Shown: positions 38,601-45,276 of the stretch, piece by piece | Position numbering within the stretch: position 1 is the first letter of the stretch | How the letters are laid out: every line of letters begins with the position of its first letter | Notes under the pieces: model-generated | What the model saw: the letters and a program-made list of their open reading frames with translations, nothing else | Database searches by the model: none | What the model was told of the DNA's origin: nothing | Source of the DNA: a virus | Length of the DNA: 64,000 nt | Strand: one strand, 5' to 3' | Virus record (IMG/VR): IMGVR_UViG_3300020056_002227 | Span: 1 to 64,000 of that record | Made by a program: the position numbers and the translations under genes

Positions 38601-39146
38601 TTACTCGTTATTAAATAGTGTGTCCAATTCTTCAAACAGTTTTGTTGCGTATTGAAAACAAATAATTGCTTCATCTACCATACCATCATAAAGCAATTCA
38701 CGAATGCCAGAGATTAACTCTCTCCTGTTTTCAAATTCGTACATGGTACCAGAACCAGGTACCCTCTTCTTAATTATCTGGCCACCGTGCATATCACCGA
38801 AGTGTCGTACATAAAGGTGTGCTAGGAGGTCGTCATTGTCCTCTAGTGAAAGGATATGGTCGATATATTCATCTACGGATCTGAGGTTTTCAGTGATCCA
38901 TGGTAGATTATACTCTTCTTCTAGTTCACATAAATCTGATAATATCTTATCTGCACGGAATACACCACGAAGATCCTGTGCCAGGTGAACTCTTTCTTCA
39001 AGGGTTTGATATATCTCATACTGCGACTTTAAATAGTATTGATACTCGACCGGAGAGATATCACCACTTATTAGTTTGCCAGCAAATTTGGATTGCTCTG
39101 CCATATCGTGGTGTTTTTGAGTTAATTCTTTTAGACTAGATGCCAT
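38601..39146 (-). CDS. ho: Heme oxygenase
   Basis: 181 residues from ATG 39146 (GAGGAG 4 nt upstream). Proximal heme ligand in K-H-H-D-M-A-E, probably H13; Y-L-K-S-Q-Y-E-I-Y at 38-46; distal-helix signature H-F-G-D-M-H-G-G-Q at 115-123. Cleaves heme to biliverdin, CO and Fe2+ with electrons from ferredoxin. Shorter than cyanobacterial HO1 (about 240) but complete in the conserved core. Directly coupled to the bilin reductase. The only promoter signal seen upstream is a late one. Confidence 0.92.
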   Translation of the reverse strand: MASSLKELTQKHHDMAEQSKFAGKLISGDISPVEYQYYLKSQYEIYQTLEERVHLAQDLRGVFRADKILSDLCELEEEYNLPWITENLRSVDEYIDHILSLEDNDDLLAHLYVRHFGDMHGGQIIKKRVPGSGTMYEFENRRELISGIRELLYDGMVDEAIICFQYATKLFEELDTLFNNE

Positions 39147-39233
39147 ACGACTCCTCATAATAAGTTGGTGCCCCTGTTCGGTAGCAGGGCTGGGGCCACA
39201 CCCTGTCAAGGCTGCGACTGCCTTGAGTGAATT
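39147..39233 (-). promoter_or_regulatory. Structured leader of heme oxygenase mRNA
   Basis: About 85 nt between the late promoter and the ATG. The minus RNA starts with hairpin AAGGC-agucgca-GCCUU, then contains CAGGG, CCCUG and a second CAGGG in that order, so the middle CCCUG can pair with either flank: two mutually exclusive hairpins. The second one ends about 25 nt before the start codon. This is the layout of a regulated leader, but no known riboswitch class was recognised. Confidence 0.35.
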
Positions 39234-39241
39234 TATTTATA
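39234..39241 (-). promoter_or_regulatory. T4-type late promoter for heme oxygenase/bilin reductase
   Basis: TATAAATA on the minus strand, sharing two bases with the plus-strand late promoter at 39240..39247. No TTGACA/TATAAT pair was found before the heme oxygenase gene. Confidence 0.65.
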
Positions 39242-39247
39242 TAAATA
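39240..39247 (+). promoter_or_regulatory. T4-type late promoter for the lipase block
   Basis: TATAAATA on the plus strand, 29 bp before the lipase ATG. Head-to-head with the minus-strand copy. Confidence 0.7.
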
Positions 39248-39276
39248 TTCATTATTACTTTAGTGGAGTTTTTTAA

Positions 39277-40074
39277 ATGATGCTCAATGAGCTAGCCAAA
39301 CAAGATAGAGAGCGATCTCAGGTGTTGGAATCTGGGAAGATACACGCAGTATTGGCCGCAACGGCATATGAAGATCCTACACTAGCAAAACCAATTTATA
39401 AGTCTATGGGTTTCACCGGACTCAAGTTCTTTGAGCATGATGGTGCCCAGGCTTATGCAGTTTGGAACAAAGAACATATTGTTCTTTGCTTTCGAGGCAC
39501 GGAGCCAACTGAGATCAGTGATCTAAAAGCTGATCTTAATGCTTGGCCGGATCGTGGAGAAGTTGGGGGACTTGTTCACAATGGCTTCCAAAACGAGGTA
39601 GAGAAAATCTGGAAGGATGTTCTCAAGACGATTGATTCTAAATCTCATGCCTCAAAAAAGCTGACCATGTGTGGCCATTCGCTCGGAGGGGCAATGGCTA
39701 CCGTGGCAGCGTCCAGACAAAAAGATAGAGTTCATTCTCTCTATACATTTGGTTCACCCCGTGTTGGTAATAAAGAATTTGTCAACGCATTTAGTGATGT
39801 TAAACATTATAGGTTCGTGAATAACAACGACATCGTTCCTACAGTTCCGTTCGCATGGATGGGTTATCGACATCATGGTGAATGCATGTATTTCAATTAT
39901 AAGGGTTACCTGAAAAAATTTACTTACTGGGAAGACTTCATTGACGGTTGGAAAGGTAAGTGGAGAGCCTTACAGAAAGGTCAGGTATTTGACGGATTGT
40001 ATGATCACGGTGCTAACTACTACTGTTTATATACAGCGAGCAACTATGATCAAGAGAAAGATACAAAAGGCTAG
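39277..40074 (+). CDS. Class 3 lipase-like hydrolase
   Basis: 265 residues. Nucleophile elbow C-G-H-S-L-G-G-A at about 129-136, preceding Asp in N-N-N-D-I-V-P-T near 185 and His in the C-terminal third (Y-D-H-G-A-N-Y-Y near 250), plus L-C-F-R-G-T-E-P near 70-77 for the oxyanion side: the fungal-type lipase fold. No signal peptide. It would hydrolyse membrane phospholipid or other esters. Late-expressed first gene of a plus-strand cluster of small membrane proteins, so a lysis or envelope role is plausible. Confidence 0.85.
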   Translation: MMLNELAKQDRERSQVLESGKIHAVLAATAYEDPTLAKPIYKSMGFTGLKFFEHDGAQAYAVWNKEHIVLCFRGTEPTEISDLKADLNAWPDRGEVGGLVHNGFQNEVEKIWKDVLKTIDSKSHASKKLTMCGHSLGGAMATVAASRQKDRVHSLYTFGSPRVGNKEFVNAFSDVKHYRFVNNNDIVPTVPFAWMGYRHHGECMYFNYKGYLKKFTYWEDFIDGWKGKWRALQKGQVFDGLYDHGANYYCLYTASNYDQEKDTKG

Positions 40075-40267
40075 AGATTTAATATTTGAAATTGTTGATC
40101 CATTTTGGGACTGGCGCATAGGTACGCCAAATGTTATTGAAAGATTAGAGCGACTAGAAAAAGATAGTCATCCACCAAAAGATCTCTGTGAGTTTGAACA
40201 GTGGGAATCTTTAGATAAACGTCTCAAACAAATAGAGCAAAAAATAAGAAAGTTGGAGAAGCAATAA
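40046..40267 (+). CDS. Small coiled-coil protein (73 aa)
   Basis: ATG 40046 lies inside the end of the lipase gene in another frame (overlap 29 nt). N-terminal M-I-K-R-K-I-Q-K-A-R-D-L-I-F, a short W-D-W-R-I-G-T-P-N, then two charged helices ending K-Q-I-E-Q-K-I-R-K-L-E-K. Soluble. No motif recognised; earlier in-frame starts overlap the lipase further and are less likely. Confidence 0.6.
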   Translation: MIKRKIQKARDLIFEIVDPFWDWRIGTPNVIERLERLEKDSHPPKDLCEFEQWESLDKRLKQIEQKIRKLEKQ

Positions 40268-40461
40268 TGGCTGATAACGATACTCAACGTGAGCTTATGA
40301 ATCATTACAGTAATTATTTAATGGAAGAAGCTAAGTTTGAAAGCAAAGGAGTAAAGGCTGCTGCTGCGAGGGCCAGAAAACATTTAAGTGAAATCGGTAA
40401 ACTGGCAAAGATACGCAGGGCCGAGATTCAACAAAAGAAAAACGAGATGGAGGAAAAGTAA
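40267..40461 (+). CDS. Small basic histone-like phage protein (64 aa)
   Basis: Contains K-F-E-S-K-G-V-K-A-A-A-A-R-A-R-K-H and I-G-K-L-A-K-I-R-R-A-E-I-Q, a pattern seen in small phage proteins often labelled histone H1-like. Two basic helices that could bind nucleic acid. Stop and start overlap by one base with the neighbours on both sides. Function unproven. Confidence 0.7.
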   Translation: MADNDTQRELMNHYSNYLMEEAKFESKGVKAAAARARKHLSEIGKLAKIRRAEIQQKKNEMEEK

Positions 40462-40622
40462 TGGATTGGTTAAAAGATCGTTTGGAAGAGCGCACTACTT
40501 GGGACGGAGCTGTTCTGATTGGTGCTGGTGTTGCATTTCTAATCTTCAAACCTATTGCAGGTTTGATTGCGTACGGTGCAATTGCTTACGGTGCATGGAC
40601 AATCTATACTAAAGAAGATTAA
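40461..40622 (+). CDS. Small membrane protein (53 aa)
   Basis: ATG behind GGAGGAAAAG. Charged N-terminus (W-L-K-D-R-L-E-E-R-T) and two short hydrophobic spans, V-L-I-G-A-G-V-A-F-L-I-F and I-A-G-L-I-A-Y-G-A-I-A-Y-G-A. Size and topology fit a pinholin or antiholin, but nothing proves it. Confidence 0.65.
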   Translation: MDWLKDRLEERTTWDGAVLIGAGVAFLIFKPIAGLIAYGAIAYGAWTIYTKED

Positions 40623-40832
40623 ATGAAATGGAAATTCTGGGAGGGCGACAGTCCTCCCACACCACCTCAGTCCATTGATGTGATGAAGGACGATACTGAT
40701 CCTTCAGAGGTTAATATTGAAAACGCATATAAGACTAGGTGGATATGGTATCATACCATTTTGGCATTGGAAATTTTGATGACGAATATATTATTGATCG
40801 CTATACTCATTGTTCTATCAATAAAATTATAA
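40623..40832 (+). CDS. Small single-pass membrane protein (69 aa)
   Basis: Starts right after the previous stop (TAAATG). Acidic N-terminal half (S-P-P-T-P-P-Q-S-I-D-V) and a C-terminal helix I-L-A-L-E-I-L-M-T-N-I-L-L-I-A-I-L-I-V-L. Tail-anchored topology. Second candidate for holin-type function in this cluster. Confidence 0.65.
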   Translation: MKWKFWEGDSPPTPPQSIDVMKDDTDPSEVNIENAYKTRWIWYHTILALEILMTNILLIAILIVLSIKL

Positions 40833-40843
40833 GGAATTATTCA

Positions 40844-41167
40844 ATGGCAGAAGAAGAAAACAAGACATATCACCCAGCCGATACTAATGGTGACGGTAAG
40901 GTAAGTGCAGAAGAAGAGCGTATGTATCTTGAGTTTAAGAGAAAGGAACTTGAAGATGCGGATGCAATGCGAGATGCTCAACGAAGTATGACATGGTTCG
41001 CACTATTTGGATTGCTTCTTTATCCCTTTGCAGTTGTACTTGCAGACTGGATTGGTCTTGACAGTGCATCTAAAATCTTAGGTGATATGGCTGCTACCTA
41101 TTTCGTGTCTGTTGCAGCTATTGTGGCAGCATTTTTTGGTGGTCAAGCATACTCTGCTAAGAAGTAA
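40844..41167 (+). CDS. Membrane protein with an EF-hand loop (107 aa)
   Basis: ATG 40844 behind AAGGA. Residues 9-20 are D-T-N-G-D-G-K-V-S-A-E-E, a canonical EF-hand calcium loop, followed by a charged helix (E-R-M-Y-L-E-F-K-R-K-E-L) and two transmembrane helices (F-A-L-F-G-L-L-L-Y-P-F-A-V-V-L and F-V-S-V-A-A-I-V-A-A-F-F-G-G). Cytoplasmic calcium loop on a two-pass protein fits a holin or ion-sensing membrane protein. Last gene of the block before a terminator. Confidence 0.75.
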   Translation: MAEEENKTYHPADTNGDGKVSAEEERMYLEFKRKELEDADAMRDAQRSMTWFALFGLLLYPFAVVLADWIGLDSASKILGDMAATYFVSVAAIVAAFFGGQAYSAKK

Positions 41168-41172
41168 ACTAG

Positions 41173-41193
41173 GTGTCGGGCATTGCCCGACAC
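41173..41193. terminator. Bidirectional terminator between convergent genes
   Basis: GTGTCGGGC-ATT-GCCCGACAC, a perfect 9-bp stem with a 3-nt loop, 5 bp after the plus-strand block and 8 bp before the end of the minus-strand FkbM gene. Short U-tracts either way, but the position between converging transcripts supports termination. Confidence 0.75.
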
Positions 41194-41200
41194 TTCCCCA

Positions 41201-42007
41201 TCACTCATTATAATCCAAAGATTCCACCGTAAAGAATTCTTTTATGAGTTCGATGTGCTCTGGCATCTTTTTAGATACCCAGACAAAATGTTTGTCACTC
41301 ATCATTCCGGCCAAATGATAGTCGTGTTCTTCTAAAATGTCTTTGGTCTCGACCACATTATAGTCTTCGATTACGATAATTGGTTTGTATTTGTGTATCG
41401 TTCTGCGTGCACCTAAAAGAGCACTTCTTTCATGACCCTCTACATCTAACTGCATCAATACGATATTTTCAAAATCGAACATATCTACTGTATATGAATT
41501 GGTACGAGCACCATCAGTTGCAAGTTGTAGACCACCACTTATATTTCCCTCTGAATCAACATCTTGCTGTGAGAGATCTGTATTCACTAGAATAGATCCA
41601 ACCTCATCTCGTAATGCACCATGAAATAGCACCACATTAGATAGGTCGTTTTCTTGAGTAGAAAGGTTTGATAGGTAGTAATTTTCCATCACGGGTTCAA
41701 AAGCAAAAATTTTGCCTTCTGGGTTTGCCTTTGAAAAAGATGGTAGCATATCACCAAAATAAGCCCCTGCATGAAGTACATCTTTGCCGGGAATTTTCGT
41801 GCATATATGATTGACTAGTTTATGTGTGAGTTCTTCGAATAAGAACCCTCTCATAATACACCGAGAAGCAGGATTATAAAGTGTAGTCTCAGGTACGTAG
41901 AACAGATCTGGCTTTGGATCCCATAGAGTCCACCATTCAACTTTTTTATATTCTATAGGGATCCTTTTATCCCTAATCAAAACTCTAAGAAAATTTGGTT
42001 GTGTCAT
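41201..42007 (-). CDS. FkbM-family methyltransferase, divergent
   Basis: 268 residues. Motif I is D-V-L-H-A-G-A-Y-F-G-D-M-L at about 76-88, then F-A-F-E-P-V-M-E-N-Y, and the FkbM core L-M-Q-L-D-V-E-G-H-E-R. It differs from the paralogue pair at 15550 and 57498 and looks like an independent acquisition. Target probably a sugar. Next gene is tRNA-Thr. Confidence 0.8.
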   Translation of the reverse strand: MTQPNFLRVLIRDKRIPIEYKKVEWWTLWDPKPDLFYVPETTLYNPASRCIMRGFLFEELTHKLVNHICTKIPGKDVLHAGAYFGDMLPSFSKANPEGKIFAFEPVMENYYLSNLSTQENDLSNVVLFHGALRDEVGSILVNTDLSQQDVDSEGNISGGLQLATDGARTNSYTVDMFDFENIVLMQLDVEGHERSALLGARRTIHKYKPIIVIEDYNVVETKDILEEHDYHLAGMMSDKHFVWVSKKMPEHIELIKEFFTVESLDYNE

Positions 42008-42033
42008 TTAATTCCCATCTCAAATACTAAAAT

Positions 42034-42109
42034 TGGTGCCGGATGCAAGAATCGAACTCGCGACCTTCTCATTACAAGTGAGCTGCTCTGCCTGCTGAGC
42101 TAATCCGGC
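42034..42109 (-). tRNA. tRNA-Thr (TGT)
   Basis: 76 nt including encoded CCA. Acceptor GCCGGAT/ATCCGGC, D arm, anticodon loop CTTGTAA with anticodon TGT, T arm with GAGTTCGATTC. The outermost anticodon-stem pair looks mismatched (G-A), but the rest folds well. Confidence 0.93.
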
Positions 42110-42125
42110 TTGGTGATTTATTTAT

Positions 42126-42698
42126 TTAATCCCATAAATTCTCATAATACTTGCCAAAGAGTCTGAATCCATTTGAGATACGTTTTTGTTCTGCGCGCAT
42201 TCCTTTCATATCATCTGCATCAAAACGCATGAATACATCATCTTTATTTGCTTTACAGTCAAAAGCATAGATCATCTCATCGAGTACCCAATCCCAGCGA
42301 GCAAAAAAGAATTCGTCAGTGTCCCATTCGTTTTCTTTGGGTGGTGCACTTGTACTGCGTAGATTTTTAGGCACATCTTTATCGTCTACATTAGGGCCAC
42401 CGTGTTTGGTTTCTTTGAATTGAATCAGCATGGGAAGAATAATAGGAGCAAGCGTATGGTCCATGCTCCAAGTGTCCCAACGATCAATGTGCACTTTTAT
42501 TTTTTGTTGTCGTCTATCAAACCACAACCAGTTAAACACATTGTAAAAATCTTGGATACGATCATCCAACCAATTTAAACAGCGTTCGAATAGTGTGTAG
42601 TTTCTGGGCCAAGTCACATAACCATACTTTTTAACCATATAGTTATTGAATAGATTACACATCAGTCTGTTCGGGTAATTACCGATTTTGATTTTCAT
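42126..42698 (-). CDS. Conserved T4-like hypothetical protein (190 aa)
   Basis: Very rich in Trp, Tyr and Asp: R-W-D-T-W-S-M-D-H-T-L-A-P-I-I-L-P-M-L near 71-89, E-T-K-H-G-G-P-N-V-D-D-K-D-V-P and F-F-F-A-R-W-D-W-V-L-D-E-M-I. This pattern is conserved in marine T4-like phages. Soluble, no catalytic motif known. ATG overlaps the stop of the 33-residue gene. Confidence 0.75.
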   Translation of the reverse strand: MKIKIGNYPNRLMCNLFNNYMVKKYGYVTWPRNYTLFERCLNWLDDRIQDFYNVFNWLWFDRRQQKIKVHIDRWDTWSMDHTLAPIILPMLIQFKETKHGGPNVDDKDVPKNLRSTSAPPKENEWDTDEFFFARWDWVLDEMIYAFDCKANKDDVFMRFDADDMKGMRAEQKRISNGFRLFGKYYENLWD

Positions 42699-42799
42699 TA
42701 TTTTTTACCATCGAAATAATCAGTCATCCATACAGCTGCATACCATGCTGCGACAGGAATGACAAATAAAAGGATTACCGAAAAATGCCAGTATGTCAC
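42698..42799 (-). CDS. Very small membrane protein (33 aa), GTG start
   Basis: GTG 42799 overlaps the TGA of the 60-residue gene (GTGA) and has AAGGA 7 nt upstream. Encodes Y-W-H-F-S-V-I-L-L-F-V-I-P-V-A-A-W-Y-A-A and a short D-Y-F-D-G-K-K tail: one membrane helix. Accepted because of the tight coupling on both ends. Confidence 0.55.
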   Translation of the reverse strand: MTYWHFSVILLFVIPVAAWYAAVWMTDYFDGKK

Positions 42800-42978
42800 T
42801 CACTCTTCCTTAAAGTGTAGCCAGGATATTCTCCGGTGTCTTCACATATTAAAGTTTCTTCCCAAACTAATTCATCACCCTCACTCCAACCTACTTCAGC
42901 TAACAGTTCATCGGGGATGGGTAGAATCAGTTCTCCGGTCTCTGGATCTTCTTGAACTTTTACCGTATACTTACTCAT
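42796..42978 (-). CDS. AbrB/MazE-like small protein (60 aa)
   Basis: Residues P-E-T-G-E-L-I-L-P-I-P-D-E-L-L and V-G-W-S-E-G-D-E-L-V-W-E-E match the swapped-hairpin AbrB pattern of small phage proteins. ATG 42978 is 5 nt behind GGAGG (a second ATG is one codon upstream). Could be a DNA-binding regulator or an antitoxin-like relic; no toxin partner is visible. Confidence 0.7.
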   Translation of the reverse strand: MSKYTVKVQEDPETGELILPIPDELLAEVGWSEGDELVWEETLICEDTGEYPGYTLRKSE

Positions 42979-42991
42979 CATTTCCTCCGTT

Positions 42992-43067
42992 TGGTAGGAC
43001 TGGATGGGATTGAACCATCGACCTCCCGCTTATAAGACGGATGCTCTAACCTCTGAGCTACAGTCCT
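42992..43067 (-). tRNA. tRNA-Ile (TAT)
   Basis: 76 nt including CCA. Acceptor AGGACTG/CAGTCCT, D arm GCTC/GAGC, anticodon loop CTTATAA with anticodon TAT, T arm GGTTCAATCC. It reads AUA directly, without the lysidine modification that host CAU-type tRNA-Ile2 needs. Confidence 0.93.
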
Positions 43068-43071
43068 AAAT

Positions 43072-43148
43072 TGGTCCGAGATGAGGGATTTGAACCCCCG
43101 ACCCCCTGCTCCCAAAGCAGGTGCACTACCAAGCTGTGCTAATCTCGG
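43072..43148 (-). tRNA. tRNA-Pro (TGG)
   Basis: 77 nt including CCA. Acceptor CCGAGAT/ATCTCGG, anticodon stem CCTGC/GCAGG around TTTGGGA (anticodon TGG), T arm GGGTTCAAATCC. Four bases from tRNA-Ile. Confidence 0.94.
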
Positions 43149-43154
43149 GTTATC

Positions 43155-43862
43155 TTAAGAATAAAAATCATCGATGAATTGCAGCGCCACTTCCATGGTC
43201 ATACCTTCATCGTCGATAGAATAGATTTCCCTGTTACCACTCTTCTGAATCTTATCTTCGGAAATACCGAAAGATTCACAAAACTTACGAAGCTGTTTGT
43301 GCCTCATGTTTAGTACGTCATCTTTCTTTGCCCAGACTGCAACTTTAAGAGAAACAGAGTCCTCAGTAGAAACATCTAAGAAACATTGCATGTGTTGTCT
43401 CGTTGCAAGTTCCATAGAATGGTTTCCAGAGGTGATCGACATTCTATTGATTCGATTCAAAAAGACAGAATAGTTTTCGGTAAACCAATCTGGCAACGAT
43501 TCGAAATTATCGTGTTGATCTTTCTGGAACTCTTCAAAAAGTTCTGAGAATTTAGCCATTACAAAGCACTCCTTATGGTGTCCGGCTACGGAATTATCAC
43601 GTGGATCATATAATGAAATCAAGTAAGATTCAAGTATGAATGATTGCAAGTCGTCCTTATCGTCTCTAAACGATTCAAGATTTCTAGCAATGATGTATAA
43701 ATTATCTGTACTGTAATCCTTGGATTTCACATGGGAGATGGCACGATTTCTATTACCTTTCCCAATGTACACAAATTTATCATCTTCTCTGTATCCGTAT
43801 ACGTATTGACCAAGGGTTTCCCAAAAGGCCATAGGTATGGATTCAAATTCATTCTCAAACAT
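43155..43862 (-). CDS. GIY-YIG nuclease-like protein
   Basis: 235 residues. N-terminal Y-V-Y-G-Y-R-E near 18-24 and K-F-V-Y-I-G-K-G-N-R-N-R-A near 29-41 are the GIY and YIG elements; the catalytic Arg and, further on, L-E-S-Y-L-I-S-L-Y-D-P with Glu follow. The C-terminal part (M-R-H-K-Q-L-R-K-F-C-E-S-F-G-I-S) looks like a small DNA-binding helix-turn-helix. Its place beside two tRNA genes and its own promoter suggest a free-standing homing-type or Seg-like endonuclease. Confidence 0.75.
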   Translation of the reverse strand: MFENEFESIPMAFWETLGQYVYGYREDDKFVYIGKGNRNRAISHVKSKDYSTDNLYIIARNLESFRDDKDDLQSFILESYLISLYDPRDNSVAGHHKECFVMAKFSELFEEFQKDQHDNFESLPDWFTENYSVFLNRINRMSITSGNHSMELATRQHMQCFLDVSTEDSVSLKVAVWAKKDDVLNMRHKQLRKFCESFGISEDKIQKSGNREIYSIDDEGMTMEVALQFIDDFYS

Positions 43863-43887
43863 AAATGTCTTCCCGATTTATGTTTTC

Positions 43888-43916
43888 ATTATAATAGGAT
43901 TAAGAGTGCTTGTCAA
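43888..43916 (-). promoter_or_regulatory. Sigma70-type promoter for the GIY-YIG gene and tRNAs
   Basis: Minus strand TTGACA (43916..43911), 17 bp, TATAAT (43893..43888): full consensus. Overlaps the end of the sulfotransferase-like gene and reads into the nuclease and the Pro/Ile tRNAs. Confidence 0.87.
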
Positions 43917-44655
43917 TAAAAATATAGTCTTTTTTATAATAATTTTTTAACCATTCTTCTTGGTGTGGAGTTATCATTTCTCGTGTGATTTTGTAGTTGG
44001 TTCTATTCATCACCTCTTCGGTCTGGAAGAATTTACCGATATCTTTTTTCCACACAAACTGAAACTCTTGGAAGTTCTTGGTATCAACAAACGAACACTG
44101 ATCGTGGAAATGATGCACTTGATGAATATCACGAATTACATCCATATTCTCAAAGAATAAGTGCCATCGGGTCTCATAGTCGAAAGTTGCAAGGTTTGTG
44201 CCATTCAGGTGATGCAAGAATGCATGATTGCCATAACTCCAATATCGCTCGGTCTCAACTAAATAAGCATTGACTGTAGAGAGAAACCTTTCGATGGGAT
44301 CAGTAAATATAACGATAGGCTTTGCAGTCCTTACAATCTCGGGATATCGCGGATCTGATCTCTTTATTGCATGACCTCTATCCCCTCGGCCGTGCTTTCC
44401 GTTGAACAATTCCTTAATGGTAACGGAACCACTTCTTGGTATCTCAAACCAATAGTTCTCTTCGTGTTCCGATAGTTTGTATAAGAGAGGCCACTTATTC
44501 TGATCGCAGTGCCAACATCTACAAAGAGTCTGTAGCGTCTTGGGTAATTGTAAGATATTAGGCCCCTGCTGTAAGTGATCAGCATTTTCGATTTTTACTG
44601 GTTGGGGGTGGCCTACTTGATTAAATTCTTTCAATAACTCATTACGATTTAACAT
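43900..44655 (-). CDS. Sulfotransferase-like protein
   Basis: 251 residues. W-F-E-I-P-R-S-G-S-V-T-I-K-E-L near 69-83 (PAPS 5' loop) and P-I-V-I-F-T-D-P-I-E-R-F-L-S near 112-125 (3' loop), the family 2 sulfotransferase order, with Cys and His-rich segment (C-R-C-W-H-C-D) before. Third such gene in the window. Substrate unknown. Confidence 0.72.
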   Translation of the reverse strand: MLNRNELLKEFNQVGHPQPVKIENADHLQQGPNILQLPKTLQTLCRCWHCDQNKWPLLYKLSEHEENYWFEIPRSGSVTIKELFNGKHGRGDRGHAIKRSDPRYPEIVRTAKPIVIFTDPIERFLSTVNAYLVETERYWSYGNHAFLHHLNGTNLATFDYETRWHLFFENMDVIRDIHQVHHFHDQCSFVDTKNFQEFQFVWKKDIGKFFQTEEVMNRTNYKITREMITPHQEEWLKNYYKKDYIFIDKHS

Positions 44656-44658
44656 TTT

Positions 44659-44841
44659 CTAGCTCAATTCAAAAATTTCATTTACCTTATCTTTTGGAAT
44701 ATCAATGATCATACCATCGTGTCGCTTCAGAATCCACTGATCGCTTCCTTCATTGTTCAGTTCATCCGGCAATTCACCTGCTTGTTCAAGCTCCACACCC
44801 TCTTTCAATGGGTGTTGATATAAGATTCTTACCTTTCTCAT
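44659..44841 (-). CDS. Hypothetical protein (60 aa)
   Basis: Short beta-rich sequence with V-R-I-L-Y-Q-H-P-L-K-E-G and H-D-G-M-I-I-D-I-P-K-D-K. Overlaps the previous gene by one base. Soluble; nothing recognised. Confidence 0.6.
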   Translation of the reverse strand: MRKVRILYQHPLKEGVELEQAGELPDELNNEGSDQWILKRHDGMIIDIPKDKVNEIFELS

Positions 44842-45065
44842 TACACCAGTACCCTATCGAATACTTGACTGGTAGAATAAGTATATTCTTTACCATTAGC
44901 ATCGTACATGGTAAATGAGTAGTTCACCTCGCGGATATGATAATCGCCACTAGCAGATTTATAAGTGGTCATCACACTCTTGTCTTGATACGATACATCA
45001 GTCTTTACAGCTGGGTTTACTCGGTAGACATCTCTAATGTCCACGACGTTGTTATTTACTTCCAT
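44841..45065 (-). CDS. Hypothetical protein (74 aa)
   Basis: Beta-rich: V-D-I-R-D-V-Y-R-V-N-P-A-V, I-R-E-V-N-Y-S-F-T-M-Y-D-A-N-G-K-E-Y-T-Y. Overlaps the previous gene by 14 nt. No motif recognised. Confidence 0.6.
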   Translation of the reverse strand: MEVNNNVVDIRDVYRVNPAVKTDVSYQDKSVMTTYKSASGDYHIREVNYSFTMYDANGKEYTYSTSQVFDRVLV

Positions 45066-45276
45066 ACTTCTCTAACTCCGGTTTGTCTGCTTTATTGAAA
45101 ACGTAATTCGAATAGTCTTCAAATAATCTGAGCAACATGCCGTTCTCTTGCACCATTGCCTGGATTTGCTTTCTCTCGTTCGAACCTTTCACGTAGTACC
45201 TGTGGTCGTCGCTGTACACATAATACCAATCATGTGCTTCTAGTAGATCCCACAACTTTTGTACTTCGTTATCCAT
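45052..45276 (-). CDS. Hypothetical protein (74 aa)
   Basis: Helical start (K-L-W-D-L-L-E-A-H-D-W-Y-Y-V-Y-S-D-D) and M-L-L-R-L-F-E-D-Y-S-N-Y-V-F. Overlaps the previous gene by 8 nt. Typical small T4-like early protein; role unknown. Confidence 0.6.
   Translation of the reverse strand: MDNEVQKLWDLLEAHDWYYVYSDDHRYYVKGSNERKQIQAMVQENGMLLRLFEDYSNYVFNKADKPELEKYGSK

Noticed and set aside
39180-39208. TTGACA on the minus strand before heme oxygenase as an early promoter
   Set aside because: At the 17-bp spacing the would-be -10 is TGCTAC, matching the consensus in only two positions.
39941-40045. Longer N-terminus for the 73-residue coiled-coil protein
   Set aside because: Would overlap the lipase gene by over 130 nt with no better start.
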